NCBI GenBank assembly: GCA_020831485.1
Contig: JAFIGG010000005.1
Coordinates: 1-64,000, forward strand
Reading direction: 5' to 3'
DNA length: 64,000 nt
Origin: Opitutales bacterium
GTDB taxonomy: Bacteria > Verrucomicrobiota > Verrucomicrobiia > Opitutales > Oceanipulchritudinaceae
Both the position numbers and the translations under genes were made by a program. The notes below the pieces were generated by a model. That model saw nothing but the letters and a program-made list of their open reading frames with translations. It made no database searches and was not told the origin of the DNA. Numbering within the stretch: position 1 is the stretch's first letter; each line of letters opens with the position of its first letter. This document shows, piece after piece, positions 8,474 through 15,129 of the stretch.

Positions 8474-9148
8474 ATGAACGGCCTTCACACTTTCTTTGTT
8501 ATTGAAGCCAATATGATCCAGGCATTTGGACAATCCAATGCCGCGGGCAAGGCGATTGTCTTTCTCCTGATCATATTCAGTGTATTGGCGTGGACAGTCA
8601 TGTGGGGGAAGAATAAGGAACTCAATCGTCTACGCCATCAGAATCATCTTTTCGAAAAGCGCCTCTCCGCGACGGAGAGTGTGTTGGGGATCGATCCAAA
8701 GATGCCCGGCACCACCGGACCCTATGCCGTTTTGGCGCGGGACGCCTTGAAGGCCTATAAGCGGGCACAGGGAAGCACCTATTCGATTGAACACGTTGAG
8801 AATGCCCTGCAGCGCGCGGTTGCGAGGGGGTCGGTGATGTATGAAGGGCGCATGACGCTGCTCGGTTCGATTGTTTCGGGAGCGCCTTTCCTCGGTTTGC
8901 TCGGCACGGTTTGGGGTGTGATGGATGCCTTTGGCGCGATTGCCGGGGGAGAGGGTGCCAGTATTGCCTCTCTTGCTCCGGGGGTTTCGGGCGCATTGCT
9001 GACCACGGTCGCGGGACTGCTGGTGGCCATTCCGTCGGTTTTCGGCTACAACTACCTGCTGACTCAGGTGAAGATGGGCATCACCGAGTTGGAGAACTTC
9101 GCCAGCAATCTGGCGGACCGGATCGAACTCGAGGCGAAGGAAAACTGA
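8474..9148 (+). CDS. exbB: MotA/TolQ/ExbB proton-channel family protein
   Basis: 224 residues with three membrane segments: one near the N-terminus (about 22-40) and two in the conserved block (LGSIVSGAPFLGLLGTVWGV and LLTTVAGLLVAIPSVFGYNY). The Thr-rich last helix and the GLLGTVWGVMDAF motif are diagnostic of ExbB/TolQ. It forms the proton channel that energises a TonB or TolA protein. ExbD follows 4 bases downstream and a TonB-like protein after it, a complete three-gene unit. ExbB or TolQ identity cannot be settled because no TolB, Pal or TonB-dependent receptor is adjacent. Confidence 0.88.
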   Translation: MNGLHTFFVIEANMIQAFGQSNAAGKAIVFLLIIFSVLAWTVMWGKNKELNRLRHQNHLFEKRLSATESVLGIDPKMPGTTGPYAVLARDALKAYKRAQGSTYSIEHVENALQRAVARGSVMYEGRMTLLGSIVSGAPFLGLLGTVWGVMDAFGAIAGGEGASIASLAPGVSGALLTTVAGLLVAIPSVFGYNYLLTQVKMGITELENFASNLADRIELEAKEN

Positions 9149-9152
9149 TCTT

Positions 9153-9566
9153 ATGGCTCGGTCCTTTCATCGTAAAGAACGCCTTTCGGCGATGTCTGAA
9201 ATCAATGTTACCCCATTGATCGACCTCGCCTTCGCCTTGCTGATCATCTTCATGATCACGGCACCACTACTGGAGCAGACCATTGATATCCGCCTGCCTT
9301 CAGAAACTCCGCGGGCGCAGGAGCAACCCACTGGGGATGTGGTCAGGATTTCCCTCAATGCCGATGGAGAACTCTTCTGGAATCAGGATTCGATCGCCCA
9401 TGACGATCTGGATCAACGGCTTGCGAATCTGCGGGAGATGGGTGATAATCCTGTTATGCGGATCCGTGCCGACGCCCAACTGCCCTATCAGCGGGTGGTC
9501 GATATCATGGATTTGCTGAAACGCTATCAATTGAACCGTATCAGTCTGGAAACCCAGGCGCGGTAA
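9153..9566 (+). CDS. exbD: ExbD/TolR family biopolymer transport protein
   Basis: 137 residues, one N-terminal membrane helix. INVTPLIDLAFALLIIFMIT places the essential helix Asp at residue 24. The periplasmic domain ends with RVVDIMDLLKRYQLNRISLET, a typical ExbD/TolR segment. It should pair with the upstream ExbB to form the proton-driven motor. The start is ATG 9153, directly after the exbB stop; the next gene begins 29 bases downstream. Confidence 0.9.
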   Translation: MARSFHRKERLSAMSEINVTPLIDLAFALLIIFMITAPLLEQTIDIRLPSETPRAQEQPTGDVVRISLNADGELFWNQDSIAHDDLDQRLANLREMGDNPVMRIRADAQLPYQRVVDIMDLLKRYQLNRISLETQAR

Positions 9567-9595
9567 CAACAAATGGGCTTTGACGAAGACAGGCG

Positions 9596-10420
9596 ATGAG
9601 ACGGGACACCAAATCGGCATTCTCAGCTTCGCTGACCTTGCACCTGATGTTCCTTGCCGGGCTGTTCGTCATTCCCTGGTTGTTGAGTCTGCGTGAGGAG
9701 CCACAAGAGCTGTTTTTTGAGCTGGTCACGTTGCCACCCGAGGGAGAGGTCGCTGAAGCGGATCCGCAGCAGCAACCGACGCCTCAGCCGGAAGAGACCG
9801 TTCCAGAGGAATCCTCCCTGCGGGTTCAGGAGCTGGAAGCCCTGGCCGAGTTGCCGGAGATCGATCTGGAACGCCTGCGCGAGCCGGAACCTGAGCCCGA
9901 ACCCGAGCCAGAACCAGCGCCGGCCCCGCGGCCAAGGCCTGCTCCTGCTCCCGAGCCGGAACCGACTCCACCTCAGCGGGTGAGCTACGAAGAATGGCGG
10001 CAGGGGCGCAATCTGCCGAACCAGCAGTCCCAGCCCGCACCGCGTCCGCGTCAGACCGCCCCCCGGCCGCAGATCGATACCCAGGTGCGTGAACGCCTAC
10101 AGAGCGCCCTCTCGGAAATCACCTATGACCGCAGCGATCGTGCCTCATCAGTCACCGATGACCAGATGGCCGCCTACATATCCGCTCTGAGTCAGCGCCT
10201 GCAGACCGCCTTTGAGCCCTCCGGCAACAACTTCGAAACCGAAGTCGAATTTCAGGTGCTGGCGAACGGGCGCTTTGGCAGCATCCGCATCCTGCGCAGT
10301 TCCGGCAATAACGCCTTCGACGAAGCCGTCCGCCGCACCTTCCAGCGCACCCAGCCCCCAGGATCCCCACCTGGGAACAGAGCCTATACCTTTACCCTTA
10401 CTTTCAGGAGCACAGATTGA
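9596..10420 (+). CDS. tonB: TonB/TolA-like energy transducer
   Basis: 274 residues. One N-terminal membrane anchor (LTLHLMFLAGLFVIPWLLSL) is followed by a periplasm-spanning Pro/Glu-rich region with PEPEPEPEPEP and PAPRPRPAPAP runs (about 98-130). A C-terminal domain (about 195-274) carries EVEFQVLANGRFGSIRILRSSG and FDEAVRRTFQ, as in TonB/TolA C-terminal domains. It should transmit proton-motive energy from ExbBD to outer-membrane partners. No receptor gene is within the window, so the partner is unknown. The stop is followed at once by palindromic repeats. Confidence 0.82.
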   Translation: MRRDTKSAFSASLTLHLMFLAGLFVIPWLLSLREEPQELFFELVTLPPEGEVAEADPQQQPTPQPEETVPEESSLRVQELEALAELPEIDLERLREPEPEPEPEPEPAPAPRPRPAPAPEPEPTPPQRVSYEEWRQGRNLPNQQSQPAPRPRQTAPRPQIDTQVRERLQSALSEITYDRSDRASSVTDDQMAAYISALSQRLQTAFEPSGNNFETEVEFQVLANGRFGSIRILRSSGNNAFDEAVRRTFQRTQPPGSPPGNRAYTFTLTFRSTD

Positions 10421-10427
10421 CGTAGGC

Positions 10428-10520
10428 GCAGTGGTTTCCACTGCGCGGCGGGTAATCGGTTGGGCGGACGAGGCGTCCACCCCCCCGAAACCTACGCGCC
10501 CTCGGGACGAGCGCGCCTAC
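10428..10520. repeat. Cluster of three dispersed palindromic repeats
   Basis: Fills the gap between tonB and yjbQ. Part one is a perfect hairpin with arms GCAGTGG and CCACTGC (10428-10444). Part two is the GGACGAGGCGTCC core (10466-10478), shared with 1-121. Part three (10501-10520) matches 2746-2765 and overlaps the stop codon of yjbQ. Part one has a covarying partner at 12829-12845. The convergent arrangement of the flanking genes would let these hairpins serve as terminators; that is inference. Confidence 0.7.
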
Positions 10521-10924
10521 CAGACACTGACAATCAGAGTCCGCGAATGGGGTGCGTCGCGGTGTTCCCAAAGGAAGATGCCTTGCCACGTGCCGAGGAG
10601 TAAGTGGCCTTTGCTGACGGGCAGGGTTTCATTGCTGCGGGTGAGGGCCATCTTGATGTGGCTGGGCATATCGTCGGGGCCTTCGAGCGTGTGGCTGAAA
10701 TCCGGGTCGTCTTCGGGGACAAGGCGGCACAGCCAGCGCTCCAGATCGCGGCGTGCGGAAGGGTCGGCGTTTTCCATCAACACCAGGCTGCAGCTGGTGT
10801 GCAGGCAATGGATGTTGGCCATGCCTTCGCGGATGCCGGAGCGCTGAATCACCGCATCCACCGCATCGGTGAATTCGGTGGTGCCCTGGCCGCGTGACGA
10901 GAGCTTCAGTGTTTCCCTATGCAT
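10517..10924 (-). CDS. yjbQ: YjbQ/UPF0047 family protein
   Basis: 135 residues, the normal size for UPF0047. The conserved histidine-containing segment NIHCLHTSCSLVLMENAD, then PDFSHTLEGPDDMPSHIKM and the terminal GTWQGIFLWEHRD are all present. E. coli YjbQ has weak thiamine-phosphate synthase activity; the cellular role is not settled. The frame is open much further upstream, but the ATG at 10924 gives the family length and overlaps the end of leuA by 8 bases, suggesting coupling with leucine synthesis genes in this genome. Confidence 0.88.
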   Translation of the reverse strand: MHRETLKLSSRGQGTTEFTDAVDAVIQRSGIREGMANIHCLHTSCSLVLMENADPSARRDLERWLCRLVPEDDPDFSHTLEGPDDMPSHIKMALTRSNETLPVSKGHLLLGTWQGIFLWEHRDAPHSRTLIVSVW

Positions 10925-12608
10925 TGGCCAATGGTTCCGTGCTGGCGCGGTTGAATGCGCTGACGACGGCGAGCAGGCTGCCCAGTTCACTGTTGGCTTC
11001 GATGCTTGCCCCCCAGAATGCGCGTTTGTCCTTCTCGCGCTGAATCTGGATGAAGGTGATGGCCTGGGCGCGGGAACCGCGGTTGATCGCCTTCTGCGAG
11101 TAATCGACCAGGCGGAAGTGCTTCCAGCCAGCCCGGCTGATGGCATTGACGAAGGCTGCAATCGGTCCGTTGCCCTTGCCAGTGATCTTGAGTTTTTCGC
11201 CGTTGTGAATGACGTCTGCTGCGATCGACACCTTGTGGAAATCGTTCGGATCGCTGGTCAGATTGTAATAGGTCAACTTGAGCGGTGTATCCTTTTTTAG
11301 ATACTCATCTTCAAAGATGTCGCGGATTTCATTGCTGGTCAACTCAGCGTTGCGGGAATCGGCAGCCGCCGTAGCGACCTGCCCGAATTCGGGATGCATG
11401 AGTTTTGGCATCTCAATGCCATACATCTGCTCCAGCACATAGGCCACGCCGCCTTTTCCGCTCTGACTGTTGATTCGGATTATGGCCTGATAAGTACGGC
11501 CGATGTCCTCGCAATCAATCGACAGATAAGGCACTGCCCATTCCTTGTCCTTCTGCTTTTTGCGCGCGTCCATGCCCTTTTTAATGGCGTCCTGATGGCT
11601 GCCACTAAAGGCGGTGAAGACGAGGTCCCCAGCGTAGGGATGGCGCTCGTGCACCGTCATGCGGGTGCACTTTTCATATATACGGCGAATTTGTGGCAGG
11701 TTGCTGAAGTCCAGCTTCGGGTCGATGCCCTGAGTGTACATGTTCAGAGCGACGCTCACGATGTCGAGATTCCCGGTGCGTTCGCCGTTGCCAAACAGGG
11801 TGCCTTCGACCCGGTCTGCACCAGCCATTAAGCCCAGCTCGGTCGCAGCGACGCCGGTGCCCCGGTCGTTGTGCGTGTGCAGGCTGAGGATAACGCTGTC
11901 TCGGTTCTTGACCTTGCGGGAAAACCATTCGATCTGGTCGGCATGAATGTTCGGTGTGAACAATTCAACGGTTGCCGGCAGGTTCAGGATCAGGGGCTCC
12001 TCTGGAGTCGGTTCAATGACGTCCATCACCGCTTCGCAGACCTCGAGGGCGTAATCCATTTCAGTGTCCGAAAAGCTTTCCGGCGAGTATTGGAAGCGCA
12101 CATTGCAATCCACGCTGTTTTTCAATTCCTTGCACAGACGGGCGCCTTCGGCAGCGATGTTCTTGATCTCATCCTTCGACATATTGAAGGTGACCCGTCG
12201 CTGTAGCGGATTGGTACTGTTATAGAAGTGCACAATCGCATTCGGCGCACCATCAATGGCTTCAAAGGTGCGGCGGATCAGGTGCTCCCGGCACTGAACC
12301 AGGCATTGCACGGTGACGTCCTGTGGGATCCGGTTCCCTTCGATCAATTTCCGCAGGAACTTGAATTCGGTGTCGGATGCGCTGGGAAAGCCGACTTCAA
12401 TCTCCTTGAAGCCGATACCCACGAGCATATCGAAATACTCCAGCTTTTCATCGACGGACATGGGGATCGGCAGGGCCTGATTGCCATCGCGAAGATCGAC
12501 GCTGCACCAGGTCGGGGCCTTCTCGATGCGGCGCGAGGGCCATTGTCGGTCGGGCAAATCAATCACCGGCTGAGGCCGGTATTTGGAAATCGGATGTTTC
12601 TGCATCAT
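10917..12608 (-). CDS. leuA: 2-isopropylmalate synthase, long form (LeuA)
   Basis: 563 residues, the length of the long LeuA class. It should condense acetyl-CoA with 2-oxoisovalerate, the first committed step of leucine synthesis. The N-terminal catalytic domain has WCSVDLRDGNQAL (about 34-46), with the metal-binding Asp, and the HTHNDRGTGVAATE motif. The C-terminal allosteric domain (about 430-563) binds leucine in family members, giving feedback inhibition. The start is ATG 12608, with a second ATG codon directly after. No good Shine-Dalgarno is seen. A 5' leader of about 150 bases carries a putative leucine attenuator. The gene overlaps yjbQ downstream. Confidence 0.93.
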   Translation of the reverse strand: MMQKHPISKYRPQPVIDLPDRQWPSRRIEKAPTWCSVDLRDGNQALPIPMSVDEKLEYFDMLVGIGFKEIEVGFPSASDTEFKFLRKLIEGNRIPQDVTVQCLVQCREHLIRRTFEAIDGAPNAIVHFYNSTNPLQRRVTFNMSKDEIKNIAAEGARLCKELKNSVDCNVRFQYSPESFSDTEMDYALEVCEAVMDVIEPTPEEPLILNLPATVELFTPNIHADQIEWFSRKVKNRDSVILSLHTHNDRGTGVAATELGLMAGADRVEGTLFGNGERTGNLDIVSVALNMYTQGIDPKLDFSNLPQIRRIYEKCTRMTVHERHPYAGDLVFTAFSGSHQDAIKKGMDARKKQKDKEWAVPYLSIDCEDIGRTYQAIIRINSQSGKGGVAYVLEQMYGIEMPKLMHPEFGQVATAAADSRNAELTSNEIRDIFEDEYLKKDTPLKLTYYNLTSDPNDFHKVSIAADVIHNGEKLKITGKGNGPIAAFVNAISRAGWKHFRLVDYSQKAINRGSRAQAITFIQIQREKDKRAFWGASIEANSELGSLLAVVSAFNRASTEPLANA

Positions 12609-12662
12609 AAAGCTTAAAGAAAAAAGGGTTAATTCGGAATCAAAGACAAATAAAAACGCGAT

Positions 12663-12679
12663 TGCCGCCCCTGGCGGCA
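12663..12679 (-). terminator. Putative attenuator terminator in the leuA leader
   Basis: On the minus strand, arms TGCCGCC and GGCGGCA close a three-base loop. After AT-CGCG comes a five-T run (12657-12653), all about 45 bases before the leuA ATG. No gene lies upstream on this strand, so a terminator here only makes sense as a leader element. A second hairpin at 12695-12710 (arms CTCCCC and GGGGAG) overlaps the leader-peptide stop. CCCCTG of that hairpin (12708-12703) can pair instead with CAGGGG of the terminator (12673-12668), which allows mutually exclusive folds. Confidence 0.6.
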
Positions 12680-12701
12680 GGACAGGAAATAGTGCTCCCC
12701 C

Positions 12702-12755
12702 TCAGGGGAGAAGTCGTAGCGTCGCTTCGATTCGAATATGCTTTATGAAAGCCAT
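12702..12755 (-). CDS. leuL: Putative leucine leader peptide
   Basis: An 18-codon frame reading MAFIKHIRIEATLRLLP then TGA. Three of the last five residues are leucine (codons CTA, CTT, CTC), and they lie in or just before the 5' arm of the first leader hairpin. The stop is 22 bases before the terminator hairpin. The predicted transcription start is only about 4 bases upstream of the ATG, so initiation may be leaderless. The layout matches amino-acid attenuators of the leu/his/ilv type. Translation is unproven; a chance ORF of this size is possible, so confidence rests on its position between promoter and terminator. Confidence 0.5.
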   Translation of the reverse strand: MAFIKHIRIEATLRLLP

Positions 12756-12765
12756 CTTCAGGCGA

Positions 12766-12794
12766 AAGATGTTGCCCCTTGTCCCAGCTGTCAA
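12766..12794 (-). promoter_or_regulatory. Putative sigma-70 promoter of the leuA leader
   Basis: A perfect TTGACA (minus strand, 12794-12789) is followed after 17 bases by CATCTT (12771-12766), a weak -10 that keeps the key A and final T. Transcription would start near 12759, just upstream of the putative leader peptide. Confidence 0.4.
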
Positions 12795-12828
12795 GCCCGG
12801 AGAGCGTAGCTGCGGAGGTCACGTAGGT

Positions 12829-12845
12829 GCAGCGGTCTCCGCTGC
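12829..12845. repeat. Dispersed hairpin repeat, covarying copy
   Basis: Arms GCAGCGG and CCGCTGC around TCT, preceded by acgtaggt. Compared with 10428-10444, one T:A pair has become C:G with both arms changed, so the stem is kept. It lies in the 344-base gene-free stretch between leuA (minus) and the erythromycin-esterase-like gene (plus). That gap also holds the leuA leader; the remainder (about 12850-12950) shows nothing else recognisable. Confidence 0.65.
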
Positions 12846-12952
12846 ACAGCATTCGAACGGAAGGCATGGCTTTGAATGATCTTCACCGCTCTGTTGGGAG
12901 CCAGCGTCTCTAGAAGTTGCACGGATCGCTTCCATTTGCTATACGTTGCCGT

Positions 12953-14281
12953 ATGAAGCGATTCTATCTGATCTTGTTGGTGCTGGCCCCCGTGTTGAGT
13001 ATTTCGACCTTCGCTGACATCGAAGGTGCGCTGCGTGAGCGGGCTCAACCTTTGGACGGGGCTGAAAGCCTGAAGCCTCTCGTTGGAGAAATGGCCGAGG
13101 CCAGACTGGTGTTGATGGGGGAAGCCTCGCACGGAACGCATGAATACTATCACTGGCGGGCGGAGATGTCGCGGCAGTTGATTCAGAAAGGCGAGGTGGG
13201 CTTCATCGCTTTCGAGGGGGACTTCGATGCTTTTGAAAAGTTGGACCGCTATGTGCGCCTGCGCGAGGGAGCGGGGGAGAGTGCCCGGGAGGTTTTGCTG
13301 ACCTTTAATCGCTGGCCGCGCTGGATGTGGGCCAATGAGGACATGGAAGCCTTTGTTGAATGGGTGCGGGACTACAATGCCGAACGTCCGTTTGAGGAAC
13401 GGGTGGCCTTGGTCGGCAAGGATGTCTACGGCATTTGGAATTCGCTGGACCGGCTTATGAAGCATATTGAGAACGAAAAACCGGAGCGCCACAGCTATTG
13501 GGAAACACAACTGGGGCCTCTGCTGCAGAATGTTGATGACCCCCACAGCTACATTCGGTCGGCCTTGACGGGTCGCCGGGACAGTGCCCGCTCCGGCGCG
13601 GAAGCCATATACCAAAAGTTTAAGGAGGGCTGGTCCGAGTCACTGCAAGGGAAAGAGCGTATGGATCGCTTTGCGCTTTACCAGCACGCCCATGTGGTGA
13701 AGAGCGGCGAAGCGCATTACCGTGCATCTGCTGCACCCGGCAATGCGGGTTGGAACCGCCGGGCACAGCACATGCATGAAACTGTGCAAGCCCTTTTGGC
13801 CAAACACGGCGAGGACCGCAGAGGCATCGTGTGGGCCCACAATACCCATATCGGTGATGCCCGGGCAACTGAAATGGCCCGGCAGGAAATGGTGAATATC
13901 GGCCAGTTGTCGCGCGAGACGCTGGGGACGGACAAGGTTTTCGCTGTCGGCTTTTCAACCTACAAGGGGACCGTGCTCGCGGGGCGTCAGTGGCAGGGCG
14001 AACGTGAGTTGATGCAGGTGCCCGAAGCAGAGCGCACCAGCATGGATGCGGAGTTGCAAAGGCTGGGGCTCGGTGACGTCTGGCTAATCTGGGGAGCGCG
14101 CGAAGAGCTTCCACGCGAGTTGCGAGCCCGCTGGTATACCCACCGAGCAATCGGCGTCGTTTATAATCCCGAGACAGAGCGCCAGGGGAACTATGTCCGG
14201 ACAATTTTCCCGGACCGGTACAACGCGCTGATTTTTATTGAGGAGAGCCGGGCCCTGACACCGCTTCATTCGAGCGAGTAA
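12953..14281 (+). CDS. Erythromycin esterase family protein, exported
   Basis: 442 residues. The start at 12953 gives a signal peptide, MKRFYLILLVLAPVLSISTF, then A. The mature part carries the family landmarks: MGEASHGTHEYYHWRAEM (about 55-72), the FEGDF motif, LVGKDVYGIWNS, and AHNTHIGDARA with the conserved histidine. Characterised relatives (EreA/EreB) hydrolyse macrolide lactones, but most family members have unknown substrates. With a signal peptide and no resistance context this one should not be called a resistance gene. It is transcribed divergently from leuA, and its 3' end faces infC (convergent, 13 bases apart). Confidence 0.82.
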   Translation: MKRFYLILLVLAPVLSISTFADIEGALRERAQPLDGAESLKPLVGEMAEARLVLMGEASHGTHEYYHWRAEMSRQLIQKGEVGFIAFEGDFDAFEKLDRYVRLREGAGESAREVLLTFNRWPRWMWANEDMEAFVEWVRDYNAERPFEERVALVGKDVYGIWNSLDRLMKHIENEKPERHSYWETQLGPLLQNVDDPHSYIRSALTGRRDSARSGAEAIYQKFKEGWSESLQGKERMDRFALYQHAHVVKSGEAHYRASAAPGNAGWNRRAQHMHETVQALLAKHGEDRRGIVWAHNTHIGDARATEMARQEMVNIGQLSRETLGTDKVFAVGFSTYKGTVLAGRQWQGERELMQVPEAERTSMDAELQRLGLGDVWLIWGAREELPRELRARWYTHRAIGVVYNPETERQGNYVRTIFPDRYNALIFIEESRALTPLHSSE

Positions 14282-14294
14282 AACGCCGAATCAA

Positions 14295-14966
14295 TCAATC
14301 TTCGGACTCTTCTTCGTCCTCGTCATCCTCGTCCTCGTCGTCGTCATCATCATCATCATCGTGATCGGTGTTGACGTTGTCGTTGTATTTGAGGGTGCGC
14401 TTATTGCCAGGCAGCGGCGACAGGAACATGTTGATGTGGCGACCACTCAGCTTGGGTTCAGTGTCTGCCGTTCCCACGTGTGCCAGATCAGTGGCTGCGC
14501 GGCGAACGACGTTCATACCCAGCTCTTTATGCTCCATTTCGCGGCCACGGAACATCAGCGAAAGCTTGAGCTTATTGCCTTTGTAGAGAAACTCCTCTCC
14601 ACGGCGCAATTTGGTCATGTAATCGTGTTCTTCAATGCGGACACGGAACTTAACTTCCTTCACCTTGGAAGATGAAGAGGCGCGCGCCTTGGTCTCCTTC
14701 TGCTTCTTGGAGAGCTCATACATGTACTTGCCGAAATCGAGAATCCGACAAACCGGGGGACGGGCGCTGGCAGAGATTTCAACCAGATCCAATCCGGTAG
14801 CCTTGGCAGCCCTCAGAGCGTCATCCCGCGAGACTACGCCGATCTGCTTACCGTCGATGCCAATAAGGCGAACTTCTCTAGCGCGGATGCGCTCGTTTTT
14901 ACGTACTTTTTCCTCGCGGCCTCTTCTGCCACGGAATCGACCACCTGGTCCGGATTGTTTTGCCAT
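14295..14966 (-). CDS. infC: Translation initiation factor IF-3
   Basis: 223 residues. The N-domain (ERIRAREVRLIGIDGKQIGV), linker and C-domain (VKEVKFRVRIEEHDYMTKLR, KLSLMFRGREM) are all intact. IF-3 binds the 30S subunit and checks initiator tRNA and start codon. Two oddities: the start is ATG rather than the autoregulatory ATT of many bacteria, and the C-terminus carries a roughly 25-residue tail almost wholly of Asp and Glu, encoded by a GAT/GAC/GAG-rich tract at 14295-14370. The usual downstream rpmI and rplT are absent; the next gene downstream is convergent. Confidence 0.95.
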   Translation of the reverse strand: MAKQSGPGGRFRGRRGREEKVRKNERIRAREVRLIGIDGKQIGVVSRDDALRAAKATGLDLVEISASARPPVCRILDFGKYMYELSKKQKETKARASSSSKVKEVKFRVRIEEHDYMTKLRRGEEFLYKGNKLKLSLMFRGREMEHKELGMNVVRRAATDLAHVGTADTEPKLSGRHINMFLSPLPGNKRTLKYNDNVNTDHDDDDDDDDEDEDDEDEEESED

Positions 14967-14995
14967 GTATGCGTTTGGGATTTCTTTTGGATTTG

Positions 14996-15013
14996 TTTAC
15001 TGATTTCAGTAAA
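14996..15013. promoter_or_regulatory. Perfect inverted repeat in the infC 5' leader
   Basis: Arms TTTACTGA and TCAGTAAA with a TT spacer, 30 bases upstream of the infC ATG in the intergenic region shared with the divergent kinase gene. It could be an operator or a short RNA hairpin; no trans-acting partner can be named. Confidence 0.45.
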
Positions 15014-15129
15014 TTCTCGGCCAATTAAGCAGCTTGGTTTCCGCTTGGCAACACCTTTTCCTTGAGCCATCTCCCAGGTACCTAAAGCATTGACCTTTCA
15101 GTCTGGAAGTCTCAGAACATGAGGCTATT

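Noticed and set aside
9896-9990. Short DNA repeat (CRISPR-like) in tonB
   Set aside because: The repetitiveness is the Pro-Glu/Pro-Ala coding region of the TonB linker, in frame, without spacers.
12791-13615. 274-codon minus-strand frame covering the start of the erythromycin-esterase-like gene and the leuA leader
   Set aside because: Antisense to a signal-peptide-bearing conserved gene. Low-complexity translation, and it would conflict with the leuA leader elements.
12953-14281. Macrolide resistance gene
   Set aside because: The family match is real but the protein has a signal peptide and no resistance context; most family members have unknown substrates.
14834-15070. 78-residue minus-strand frame starting MAQGKGVAKRKPS, upstream of and overlapping infC
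   Set aside because: Overlaps the infC start by over 130 bases in another frame; basic composition mirrors the infC N-terminus. No conserved motif and no separate spacing from infC.
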